DNA of 9,840 nucleotides. It comes from Myxococcota bacterium (lineage in GTDB: Bacteria; Myxococcota; Polyangia; GCA-2747355; JAKLHH01). The translations under genes were made by a program, and so were the position numbers. Positions 1 through 6,428 of the stretch are shown piece after piece. The notes under the pieces are model-generated. The model worked only from the letters and a program-made list of their open reading frames with translations. It searched no databases and was not told the DNA's origin. Positions within the stretch are counted from its first letter, which is position 1. Each line of letters begins with the position of its first letter. Where the stretch lies: positions 1-9,840 of the forward strand of contig JAKLHH010000192.1 in NCBI GenBank assembly GCA_022710245.1, given 5' to 3'.

Positions 1-2
1 AC

Positions 3-314
3 GGACGCGAGCGGCAAGACGAAACCGAGGCGAGCGAGAGCTTCCAGCTCCGCCTCTACGTGGCCGGGCAGACGGCGAAGTCGCTGACCGCCTTCGCCAA
101 CCTGAAGAAGATCTGCGAGGAGCACCTGGCGGGCCGCTACAGCATCGAGGTCGTCGACCTCCTGCTCAACCCGCAGCTCGCCCAGGGCGACCAGATCCTC
201 GCCATCCCCACCCTGGTCCGGCGGCTGCCGGAGCCGATCCGTAAGATCATCGGCGACCTCTCCAACACCGAGCGGGTCCTGGTGGGGCTCGATATTCGCA
301 GCCGGGGGGCGTGA
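3..314 (+). CDS. kaiB: KaiB-like protein (first copy), 5' truncated by window edge
   Basis: The reading frame is open from the left edge and stops with TGA at 312-314; 103 residues are visible and no start codon can be assigned inside the window. After about 13 polar and acidic residues the KaiB fold begins: [43 protein letters not shown], then the [16 protein letters not shown] tail. The pattern of a beta strand, a helix, a VVD strand and a Pro in a xxPTL turn is the thioredoxin-like KaiB architecture. KaiB of cyanobacteria binds the KaiC ring and modulates its phosphorylation cycle. Non-cyanobacterial KaiB-like proteins often sit beside KaiC-like ATPases and histidine kinases and need not support a clock. 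The second copy starts 10 bp downstream, so co-transcription is expected. The family call is firm; a true circadian role is not implied. Confidence 0.9.
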   Translation, partial: GRERQDETEASESFQLRLYVAGQTAKSLTAFANLKKICEEHLAGRYSIEVVDLLLNPQLAQGDQILAIPTLVRRLPEPIRKIIGDLSNTERVLVGLDIRSRGA

Positions 315-324
315 GGGAGCAGTC

Positions 325-738
325 GTGGCACAGCAGGACCGGGAGAAGGATCGGGGGGGCGTCGGCGAGGCCCCCGCAGGGGAGAGCCCCCGCGACTTCG
401 TCGAGTCGAGCGCGGCCTTCGAGGAGGCGCTCGCCGAGGGGGCGCAGGGGACCTACCAGCTCCGCCTCTACGTCGCGGGGAGCACGCCGCAGTCGCAGCG
501 CGCCATCACCAACATCAAGCGGATCTGCGAGGAGCACCTCGCCGGCCGCTTCGACCTGCAGGTGATCGACCTCTACCAGCAGCCGCAGCTCACCGAGGGC
601 GAGCAGATCATCGCCGCCCCCACGCTGATCAAGAAGCTGCCGCCGCCGCTCCGGCGCTTCGTCGGAGACCTCTCGAACCTGGAGCGGATCCTGGTCGGCC
701 TCGACCTGCGCCCGCGGGGTGACGAGGGCGGCCGATGA
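325..738 (+). CDS. kaiB: KaiB-like protein (second copy) with acidic N-terminal extension
   Basis: 137 residues. The GTG start at 325 is preceded by a good Shine-Dalgarno (GAGGGAG, 313-319, 5-nt spacer). Residues 1-43 are a low-complexity Gly/Glu/Arg/Ala-rich extension not found in the roughly 100-residue cyanobacterial KaiB. Residues 44-130 are the KaiB fold: [31 protein letters not shown], the xxPTL turn with P99, GDLS at 114-117 and RILVGLDLRPR. It resembles the first copy at protein and nucleotide level, pointing to a local tandem duplication followed by divergence (for example LLNPQL versus YQQPQL). The stop codon overlaps the start of the histidine kinase (ATGA, 735-738), implying translational coupling. 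The likely role is a KaiC-binding adaptor or modulator acting with the downstream kinase; the function is inferred from family and context. Confidence 0.93.
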   Translation: MAQQDREKDRGGVGEAPAGESPRDFVESSAAFEEALAEGAQGTYQLRLYVAGSTPQSQRAITNIKRICEEHLAGRFDLQVIDLYQQPQLTEGEQIIAAPTLIKKLPPPLRRFVGDLSNLERILVGLDLRPRGDEGGR

Positions 739-3602
739 CCCTCGCGGCGAACCCGCCGGCGAGCCCCGACGGTACCCCATCAGGCCGGCAAGCCGGTGAG
801 CCGACCGTCGCCCGCGAGCGCCTGGTCGAGGAGCTCACCCGCCGCGCCGAGGAGGCCGAGGAGACGCTGCGCGCCATCCGCGCCGGCGAGGTCGACGCGC
901 TGGTCGTCGGGAGCGGCGCGGCCGCGCGGGTCTTCACCCTGCAGGGCGCGGACTTCGCGCACCGGGTGCTCCTCGAGTCGATGAGCGAGGGCGCGCTCAC
1001 CCTGACCGCCGACGGCACCATCCTCTACGCGAACCGGCGCCTGGCCGAGATGGTCGGCGCGCCCCACGAGCGCGTGGTCGGGGCCGCCTTCGCGAGCTTC
1101 ATCCACGAGCCGGACCGGCCGCGGCTGCAGGCCCTCCTCGACGGGCGCCGGGGGGGGCGCGCCGACCTCGCGCTCCGCGGCCCGGGCGGCGCGCTCGTCC
1201 TCTGCGCGGCCGCGCTGAGCCCGCTCGCCATCGACGGGGCGCCGAGCACCTGGGCGGTGGTGGTGACCGACGTGACGCTCGAGCGCGAACGCGCACGCGC
1301 CGAGCGCGACCGCTACCTCGCCGAGCTGCGCTTCCAGGCCGCCGCGCTCGCCAACATCAGCGACGCGGTGGTGGCCGTGGACGACGAGAAGCGGGTGACC
1401 TACTGGGGCGCGGGAGCGGAGCGGCTCTTCGGGGTGCCCGCGGCGGAGGCGCTCGGGCGTCCGGCCGCCGAGCGCTTCCGGGTCCGCTGGGAGCCGCCCG
1501 AGACGGAGCAGGCGGCCTTCGCCCGACTGGGCGAGGGCGGGACCTGGCGCGGCGAGAACATCCACGTCCTCAGGAGCGGCGAGGAGCGGCACCTCGAGGC
1601 CGTGGTCAGCTTGCACCGCGGCGAGCGCGGCGAGGCCCTCGGCCTGGTCTCGGTGCTGCGCGACGTGACCGAGCGCAAGCAGGCGGAGGCCGAGCTCTGG
1701 GAGAGCCGCGAGGCCTACCGCGCGCTCGCCGAGAACTCGCCCGACGGCGTGACCCGGCTCGACCGCGACTCCCGCTACCTCTTCGTCAACGCGGCCGGCG
1801 CCGCGCTCGCGGGCCTGCCGCGCGAGGCGCTCCTCGGCAGGACAAGCCGCGAGCTGGGGCTCCCCGAGCCGGCGGCGAGCCTCTGGGAGGAGCGCATCCG
1901 CCAGGTCTTCGACCGCGGCGAGCCGCTCGAGCTCGAGGAGGCCCTGCCGACGGCGCACGGCTCCCGCGTCCTCAACGTCCGCTGCCTCCCCGAGCGCTCG
2001 CGCGAGGGGGAGGTGGTGAGCGTCCTCTCGATCTCGCGCGACATCACCCTCAGCAAGCAGGCCGAGGCGGCTCTCCAGCGCAGCGAGGAGCGCCTCCGCC
2101 TCGCCCTGCAGGCGGCCAACGCCGGCACCTGGGAGTGGGACCTCGCGACGAACGCGAACCTCTGGTCCGAGGAGACCTGGCGGCTCTACGGCCTCGAGCC
2201 CGACAGCGTCACGGCCTGCTACGAGGCCTGGGCGGCGACCATCCACCCCGACGACCGGGCGCAGACCGTGAGCGCGTTGCAGGAGACGGCGAGCCAGGGC
2301 GCCGAGCTCAGCCTGGCCTGGCGCGTCCTCACGGCGGAGGGCGAGCGCTGGCTCATGTCGCGCGGCAAGCCGATCGTGGGCGCCGACGGCAGCGTCGCCA
2401 CCTACATCGGGATCGTCCTCGACGTCACCGAGCAGAAGCGCCTCGAGGGCGAGCGAGAGCAGCACCTCGCGCTGATCAAGGAGGCGAACGAGGCGAAGGA
2501 CCTCTTCCTGAACACGCTCTCCCACGAGCTCCGGACGCCGCTCGCGGCCATGCTGAGCTCGGTCGAGGTGCTGAAGAGCGCCGAGGCGACCAAGGGTCAG
2601 CGCGCGCGGGTGACGGCGCTCCTCGAGCGGAACATCAAGCTGCAGACGCGGCTCATCGACGACCTCCTCGACCTCTCGCGCATCGTGCGCAAGAAGGTGG
2701 AGCTCGTGCGCGAGCCGCTGGACCTCAGGCAGGTCGTGGCGGCGCAGCTCGAGGAGGTCGAGGTGGACGCGCGGCGGGCGCGGCTCAGCGTCGAGGTACA
2801 GGCCCCCGCCGCGCCCGTGCGCGTCTCCGCCGATGCCGTGCGCCTCGGACAGGTGGTCACGAACCTCCTCACCAACGCGATCAAGTACACCGAGCCCGGC
2901 GGCGCCATCACGGTGACGGTGGCCGCCGAGGGGGCCGAGGCGGTGGTGCGGGTCAGGGACACGGGGGTCGGCATCGCGCCCGACCTGCTGCCGCACATCT
3001 TCGACGCGTTCCGCCAGGCGGAGACCTCGCTCGCGCGCAGCAAGGGCGGCCTCGGCATCGGCCTCGCGGTGGCGCGTCCGCTCGCAGAGCTGCACGGCGG
3101 CCGCCTCGAGTGCGCCAGCGACGGACTCGGCAAGGGGAGCGAGTTCACGCTGCGCCTCCCGCTCGGGACGAGCGACGCGCCCGGCCTCGAGTCCCGCGCG
3201 GCGTGCCAGGGACGACCAGGGCTGCGCGTGCTGGTCGTCGACGACGGCGCCGACCTGAGGGAGAGCATGGCGATGCTCCTCGAGCTCCTCGGGCACAGGG
3301 TGAGCACCGCGGCCGACGGCAAGAGCGCGCTGGAGCGGGCGCGCGCCGAGCTGCCGGATCTGGTGCTGGTCGACATCGGCCTGCCGGACATCGACGGCTA
3401 CGAGGTCGCGCGGACGCTGCGCGCAGACGCGGCGACCCGGGGGCTGCGGCTGGTGGCCCTGACCGGCTACGCCAGCCCCGAGCACCGCGACCGCTCGCTG
3501 GCGGCCGGCTTCGACCTCCACCTCGCCAAGCCGCTCGACGCGGAGACGCTGCAGCGCGCGCTCGACGGCGGGGGCGTGCGCGCCGAGCGGCGGCGGAGCT
3601 GA
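735..3602 (+). CDS. Hybrid sensor histidine kinase, four PAS domains + HisKA + HATPase + receiver
   Basis: 955 residues. The ATG overlaps the upstream kaiB-like stop codon, with GAGGG 6 nt ahead. A short coiled stretch (about 25-50) leads into the motif AIRAGEVDALVV, then four PAS-like sensor domains at about 78-186, 199-317, 325-443 and 453-566; the fourth, with WEWDL and IHPDDR, is of the PAS_3 type. HisKA follows with H597 in LSHELRTPL as the predicted phospho-acceptor. The ATPase domain has N710/N714 in its N-box, D742 in DTGVGI, an F-box (IFDAFRQAE) and the GLGIGLA lid around 772. A receiver fills about 830-948 with D836/D837, phospho-acceptor D880, T910 and K932, all canonical. There is no transmembrane segment, so it is predicted to be cytosolic. 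No HPt domain is present, so onward transfer would need a separate HPt or regulator. It lacks the KaiB-like sensor domain of SasA; the two separate KaiB-like proteins encoded just upstream may fill that role. Ligands of the PAS domains cannot be told from sequence. Confidence 0.95.
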   Translation: MTLAANPPASPDGTPSGRQAGEPTVARERLVEELTRRAEEAEETLRAIRAGEVDALVVGSGAAARVFTLQGADFAHRVLLESMSEGALTLTADGTILYANRRLAEMVGAPHERVVGAAFASFIHEPDRPRLQALLDGRRGGRADLALRGPGGALVLCAAALSPLAIDGAPSTWAVVVTDVTLERERARAERDRYLAELRFQAAALANISDAVVAVDDEKRVTYWGAGAERLFGVPAAEALGRPAAERFRVRWEPPETEQAAFARLGEGGTWRGENIHVLRSGEERHLEAVVSLHRGERGEALGLVSVLRDVTERKQAEAELWESREAYRALAENSPDGVTRLDRDSRYLFVNAAGAALAGLPREALLGRTSRELGLPEPAASLWEERIRQVFDRGEPLELEEALPTAHGSRVLNVRCLPERSREGEVVSVLSISRDITLSKQAEAALQRSEERLRLALQAANAGTWEWDLATNANLWSEETWRLYGLEPDSVTACYEAWAATIHPDDRAQTVSALQETASQGAELSLAWRVLTAEGERWLMSRGKPIVGADGSVATYIGIVLDVTEQKRLEGEREQHLALIKEANEAKDLFLNTLSHELRTPLAAMLSSVEVLKSAEATKGQRARVTALLERNIKLQTRLIDDLLDLSRIVRKKVELVREPLDLRQVVAAQLEEVEVDARRARLSVEVQAPAAPVRVSADAVRLGQVVTNLLTNAIKYTEPGGAITVTVAAEGAEAVVRVRDTGVGIAPDLLPHIFDAFRQAETSLARSKGGLGIGLAVARPLAELHGGRLECASDGLGKGSEFTLRLPLGTSDAPGLESRAACQGRPGLRVLVVDDGADLRESMAMLLELLGHRVSTAADGKSALERARAELPDLVLVDIGLPDIDGYEVARTLRADAATRGLRLVALTGYASPEHRDRSLAAGFDLHLAKPLDAETLQRALDGGGVRAERRRS

Positions 3603-3615
3603 CGGCGCTCGGGCG

Positions 3616-3633
3616 GCGGGCCGCGCGGCCCGC
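3616..3633. terminator. Perfect 18-bp GC palindrome in duplication copy 1, possible terminator
   Basis: GCGGGCCGCGCGGCCCGC reads the same on both strands and lies 14 bp after the histidine kinase stop. It could fold into a strong stem and end transcription from either side. No T-tract follows, so it is not a classical intrinsic terminator. Confidence 0.4.
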
Positions 3634-3676
3634 TCAGGGCGCCCGGGTGACGATCAGCGGCAGAGCTGACGGCGCT

Positions 3677-3699
3677 CGGGCGGCTGGCCGCGCCGCCCG
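3677..3699. terminator. 8-bp GC stem-loop in duplication copy 2, possible bidirectional terminator
   Basis: CGGGCGGC at 3677-3684 pairs perfectly with GCCGCCCG at 3692-3699 around the 7-nt loop TGGCCGC. It lies immediately downstream of the - strand hydrolase-like stop (3701) and after the + strand kinase. There is no T-tract on either side. The matching arms in copy 1 carry one mismatch, so the two copies fold differently. Confidence 0.4.
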
Positions 3700-3700
3700 C

Positions 3701-4507
3701 TCAGGGCGCCCGGGTGACGATGAGCGTCGCCCAGGTCGTGGTGAGCTTGAGGCGCGGGATGGTCACCGCGCCGTCGGCCGCGGCCGCCACCGTCCCGCTC
3801 GCGCCGGCGAAGGACCAGGCGAGCTGCTCCCCGGGCAGGCAGGTGAAGCGCTGCGTGCGGCGCAGCGTGACGTCCACCGTCACCGGCAGCGCGGCGTCGA
3901 GCTGGTTGCCGAGGCTCGGGTACCCCGCCTTGGGCGGCGGCTTGCCGTCGGCGTCGAGGACGCGCAGCGGGAGCTCGAGGCGCTCCGCGGTGTCGACGAT
4001 CTTCGTCGCGTCCCAGCGCAGGAAGCGGTTCAGCGCGCCGGCGCGCGCGCCGCTCCAGCCCGTGTCGCCGGGCACGCTCACCTGCCCCGCGTAGCCCTCG
4101 TCGTCGCGCCACGGCTGCTTGCCGTTGCCGCTCCCGTCGCCCGGATCCTGGTTGGCGCTCGAGCTGCTGAACGCCGGGAAGGCGAGGTCGCGGCGGAGGA
4201 AGGTCACCGGGTCGGCGACGCGGCTCCAGCCCCAGTCGGACCAGAAAGCGCCGAGGACGGGGTCGTCGACGCCGTGCCCGCCCTCGTCCCAGATCGCGTA
4301 GTGGCCGGGCCGCTGCTCCTCGAGCGCCTTGTAGAAGCTCCGCTTGGTGAGCGGGCTCGGCTGCACGACGGCGCCGAAGTGGATCGTGGGGTCGTCCTTG
4401 CCGTGGCGCGTGAAGACGAGCTGCTGGCGCGCCTCGGGCGAGTCGCGGAGCACGCGGGTGAGGTCCTGCAGGTCCCAGACGCCGAGGCCGCCGGAGCGCT
4501 CGGGCAA
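3701..4507 (-). pseudogene. C-terminal part of an alpha/beta-hydrolase-type protein, N-terminal half missing
   Basis: 268 residues from a TTG at 4507; the frame stays open upstream to a stop at 4595-4597 without another usual start. The segment LVFTRHGKDDPTI followed about 30 residues later by WDEGGHG looks like the late catalytic Asp and His region of an alpha/beta hydrolase. No GxSxG nucleophile elbow is present. A glycine/serine loop follows (SSSANQDPGDGSGNG), then a C-terminal beta-rich domain running from RWDATKIVDTAERLELPLRV to LTTTWATLIVTR. The residues just before the TTG (WGTPELN) still look like protein of the same family, so the natural gene probably started far upstream, where pfk now lies. 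A GGAG 6 nt before the TTG could permit translation, but it falls inside those codons. It is most likely a recent 5'-truncated remnant, since the frame has no internal stops. Family assignment is by recall of similar predicted secreted hydrolases and is moderate. It converges on the kinase operon. Confidence 0.5.
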
Positions 4508-4537
4508 GTTCAGCTCCGGCGTACCCCACAGGGTGGA

Positions 4538-4556
4538 CCGGCCCGACGCGGGCCGG
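4538..4556 (-). terminator. GC-rich hairpin downstream of pfk
   Basis: CCGGCCCG at 4538-4545 and CGGGCCGG at 4549-4556 form a perfect 8-bp stem around a 3-nt loop (ACG on the + strand). On the - strand it begins 45 nt after the phosphofructokinase stop, where a terminator is expected. No U-tract follows, so it may act with Rho or not at all. It sits within a few codons of the point where the hydrolase fragment loses recognisable protein sequence. Confidence 0.5.
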
Positions 4557-4601
4557 GCCTCTCGGCGCGAGCAGGGCGCGAGGGCGGCGCGGCCTCATCG
4601 C

Positions 4602-5687
4602 TCAGCAGTCCCCCAGGCAGGTGCCCAGGCTGCGCGCCGAGGCGAGCAGCGGGTGGTTCGCCGGCACCCGCGCCGGCGGCCCGGCGACCTCCTCGAGGGC
4701 CAGGCTCTGCACCGCGTTCTCGCGCAGGCAGACCATGCGGCCGAAGCGCCCCTCGGCGATCAGGTCCACGGCCTTGGTGCCGAAGCGCGTGGCGAGGACG
4801 CGGTCCCAGGCGGTGGGGCGTCCGCCGCGCTGCACGTAGCCGAGCACCGTGACCCGCGACTCCAGGGCGGTGAGCTCGTGGATCTGCCGCGCCACGGCCA
4901 CGCCCACCTTGCCCACCGGATCGCCGCCGTACTCGGCGCTCGCCGCCGCCGGCTGCACCTCGTGCGGCCGCGTGCCCTCGGCCACCACCACGATGCTGAA
5001 GCGCCGCCCCTTCCGCTGCCGCTCCTTCAGGCAGGCGGCGACCGCCTCGGGCCGGTAGGGGATCTCGGGGATCAGGATCACGTCGCCACCGCCCGCGATC
5101 CCGGCGGTCAGCGCGAGCCAGCCGGCGCGGTTGCCCATCACCTCGATCACCATGATGCGGTGGTGCGACGCGGCGGTGCTGTGCAGCCGGTCGATCGCCT
5201 CGGTGGCGACCGCCAGGCAGGAGTCGAAGCCGATGGTCTCGTCGGTGCCGCGCAGGTCGCGGTCGATCGTCTTCGGCACGCCGACGATCCGCAGCCCCTT
5301 GCGCGCGAGCTTGGCCGCCTTGCGGTGGGTGCCATCGCCGCCGATGCAGATCAGCGCGTCGAGCCGCAGCTTGCGGTAGCCCGCCACCGCCAGGTCGGAG
5401 CGGTCCTCGACGGTCTCCTTGCGGCGCCTGCGGACGACCACCTTGAACGGGTTCTCACGCGAGGTGCCGAGGACGGTGCCGCCGAGGGTGAGGATGTTGG
5501 CGACGTCGTCGTGCCCGAGCGGGATCGCGCGCGCCTCGAGGAGCCCCTTGAAGCCCTCGAGCACGCCCACGACCTCGAGCCCGTGGTCGCGGATGCCCGC
5601 GCGGACGATGGCGCGGATCGCAGCGTTGAGGCCGGGGCAATCACCGCCGCCGGTGAGGACCCCGATGCGTCGTGGGCGTCGTGGCAT
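4602..5687 (-). CDS. pfkA: 6-phosphofructokinase, long-lineage type with atypical active-site residues
   Basis: 361 residues, ATG at 5687. It phosphorylates fructose-6-phosphate to fructose-1,6-bisphosphate in glycolysis. Family motifs in order: GGGDCPGLNA (13-22), GGDGT (116-120), PKTIDRD (138-144) with the catalytic-base Asp at 142, GFDS (153-156), MGNRAG (184-189), PEIPY (207-211) with substrate-binding Glu 208, and GYVQRGG (283-289). Gly119 in GGDGT is the residue that favours ATP over pyrophosphate, while Lys139 (PKTID rather than PGTID) is the residue usual in pyrophosphate-type and mixed-group enzymes. ATP is the more likely donor. Two departures stand out: Arg143 replaces the usual Asn of TIDND, and Asn188 is not the site of change but Asn185+3 shows the MGR Arg shifted (MGNR). 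No Shine-Dalgarno precedes the ATG: the - strand reads CCTCC there. The gene is separated by 93 bp from the small Cys-rich gene upstream on the same strand. Confidence 0.93.
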   Translation of the reverse strand: MPRRPRRIGVLTGGGDCPGLNAAIRAIVRAGIRDHGLEVVGVLEGFKGLLEARAIPLGHDDVANILTLGGTVLGTSRENPFKVVVRRRRKETVEDRSDLAVAGYRKLRLDALICIGGDGTHRKAAKLARKGLRIVGVPKTIDRDLRGTDETIGFDSCLAVATEAIDRLHSTAASHHRIMVIEVMGNRAGWLALTAGIAGGGDVILIPEIPYRPEAVAACLKERQRKGRRFSIVVVAEGTRPHEVQPAAASAEYGGDPVGKVGVAVARQIHELTALESRVTVLGYVQRGGRPTAWDRVLATRFGTKAVDLIAEGRFGRMVCLRENAVQSLALEEVAGPPARVPANHPLLASARSLGTCLGDC

Positions 5688-5716
5688 GGACGGAGGATGA
5701 TGCGGGGCGCGGGCAA

Positions 5717-5752
5717 ATGCAAAGCGAAAGGCGCCAGGGCCGGATGCAAAGC
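5717..5752. repeat. Two 9-bp direct repeats upstream of pfk, candidate operator
   Basis: ATGCAAAGC occurs at 5717-5725 and again at 5744-5752, a 27-bp period. On the - strand the repeats (GCTTTGCAT) lie about 30 and 57 bp before the phosphofructokinase ATG. The segment is also richer in A than its surroundings. I see no convincing -35/-10 pair. A regulatory role is inference only. Confidence 0.3.
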
Positions 5753-5780
5753 CAAGAGCACCCTACCCGGTCGGCGGCCG

Positions 5781-6017
5781 TCACGCCGAGGCCGCCTCGT
5801 CGCCGAGCTCGAGCCTGCGACGCGCGGCGCGGTCGGCGCAGCGCAGGCCGTAGGGCTCGTCGGCGCCCGGCAGGTGCAGTCCACGGTAGCGCGCGCAGCC
5901 GAGACAGTCGCCGATGTCGTGGGCGCGTCCGGTCTGCGGACAGCGCACGTAGACGCCCAGCCTGAGGGCGTCCTCGAGGAACGAGTAGAGGGGGCGCAGG
6001 GTGACCTTGTCGTCCAT
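5781..6017 (-). CDS. Small four-cysteine protein, putative zinc-binding, unknown function
   Basis: 78 residues. The start at 6017 is fixed by a strong Shine-Dalgarno (AAGGAGG, with GAAGCC before the ATG on the - strand), although the frame is open further upstream. The sequence begins MDDKVTLRPLYSFLEDALRL and then shows C26, C38, C41 and C60: a C-x11-C-x2-C-x18-C spacing in the context RCPQTG, DCLGCARYRGL and YGLRC. Four cysteines with a central CxxC suggest one structural zinc site or another metal site. No signal peptide or membrane segment is evident. It reads in the same direction as pfk, 93 bp upstream of it, and diverges from the small Tudor-like gene. I do not recognise a named family. 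The coding call is well supported by the ribosome binding site and conserved-looking cysteine pattern. Confidence 0.8.
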   Translation of the reverse strand: MDDKVTLRPLYSFLEDALRLGVYVRCPQTGRAHDIGDCLGCARYRGLHLPGADEPYGLRCADRAARRRLELGDEAASA

Positions 6018-6143
6018 GGCTTCCTCCTTCTTCTTGACCGATCGGAGGGTGCACGCCGCGTGTGTCAGCGCGGTGACGCCCGCGTGAGATCCTCCTGTGG
6101 ACAAGAGCCCGGAGCAGTGCGAAGCTGCCCCCGAGGAGCAGAG
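6018..6143. promoter_or_regulatory. Divergent intergenic region between two small genes
   Basis: The 126-bp gap must hold start signals for both flanking small genes. It contains both Shine-Dalgarno sites (AAGGAGG on the - strand near 6028; CGAGGAG on the + strand near 6131-6137). It also holds a near-palindrome GTCAGCGCGGTGAC with one mismatched pair, around 6065-6078, which might be a binding site for a shared regulator. I could not identify a convincing sigma-70 promoter on either strand. Confidence 0.35.
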
Positions 6144-6428
6144 ATGTCGATCAAGCGCACGAAGCAACGCACCTACCGTCGTCACGATGACGACGGACCC
6201 TTCAGCCTGTCGAAGGCTGTCGAGGAGCCCGAGAAGACATGGGACGAGCACATCGCCGGCCAGCCCGACGACGCGTTCGCCCCCTACTCGATGCAGTCCA
6301 CGCTGGCCAAGGGCGCGTTCATCACTCACCCGAAGTTCGGCAAGGGCGTGGTGGTGGGCGTCGAGGATCAGCGCGTCGAGGTCCTCTTCTCCGAGGGCAA
6401 GAAGAAGCTCGGGCACCGGCTGCCCTGA
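6144..6428 (+). CDS. Small protein with C-terminal Tudor/UvrD-tail-like segment
   Basis: 94 residues, ATG at 6144 preceded by GAGGAGC about 6 nt upstream. The N-terminus is basic (MSIKRTKQRTYRRH), the middle acidic, and the C-terminal third reads GAFITHPKFGKGVVVGVEDQ, then RVEVLFSEGKKKLGH. The pattern HPxFGxGxV, a short turn, then VxVxFxxGxKKL closely resembles the Tudor-like tail of UvrD/PcrA helicases, a small beta barrel known to contact RNA polymerase. By analogy this protein might bind RNA polymerase or nucleic acid; that is inference. It is transcribed divergently from the Cys-rich gene and converges on the sigma-54 regulator. A 9-bp inverted repeat overlaps its stop codon. Start choice is supported by the ribosome binding site; the frame upstream is open by chance because of base composition. 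Confidence 0.83.
   Translation: MSIKRTKQRTYRRHDDDGPFSLSKAVEEPEKTWDEHIAGQPDDAFAPYSMQSTLAKGAFITHPKFGKGVVVGVEDQRVEVLFSEGKKKLGHRLP

Larger units (their letters stand above)
3591..3724. repeat. 67-bp imperfect tandem duplication at a convergent gene junction
   Basis: Positions 3591-3657 and 3658-3724 align without gaps with 4 mismatches in 67. Copy 1 contains the last codons and TGA of the histidine kinase, and copy 2 contains the last codons and stop of the opposing hydrolase-like gene (TCA at 3701 on the + strand). Each copy holds equivalents of both gene ends, so the original junction was probably about 31 bp between stop codons and was duplicated as a unit. Confidence 0.9.

Noticed and set aside
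780..3521. Very long open frame (over 900 codons) on the - strand, antisense to the histidine kinase
   Set aside because: It is a mirror of the kinase codon bias in GC-rich DNA. Its translation is Arg/Leu/Ala/Glu-rich with no recognisable domain, while the + strand frame has complete PAS, HisKA, HATPase and receiver motifs.
3654..4598. Alternative - strand frame over the hydrolase fragment
   Set aside because: Arg/Pro/Ala-rich with no motif; the 3701-4507 frame carries the family-like GKDDPTI and DEGGHG segments.
2135..4852. Long + strand open frame crossing the kinase end, the hydrolase fragment and part of pfk
   Set aside because: Low-complexity Arg/Ala/Gly translation that overlaps three better-supported genes in other frames.
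5695..5701. GGAGG followed by ATGATG on the + strand upstream of pfk, resembling a start site
   Set aside because: The resulting frame is basic and low in complexity with no recognisable motif, and it runs antisense into the Cys-rich gene.
4344..6143. Upstream extension of the Tudor-like gene frame (about 600 codons)
   Set aside because: It is antisense to pfk and the Cys-rich gene. The ATG at 6144 has a good ribosome binding site and the sequence becomes protein-like only from there.
6018..6416. N-terminal extension of the Cys-rich small protein
   Set aside because: Overlaps the Tudor-like gene on the other strand, and AAGGAGG directly precedes the internal ATG at 6017.
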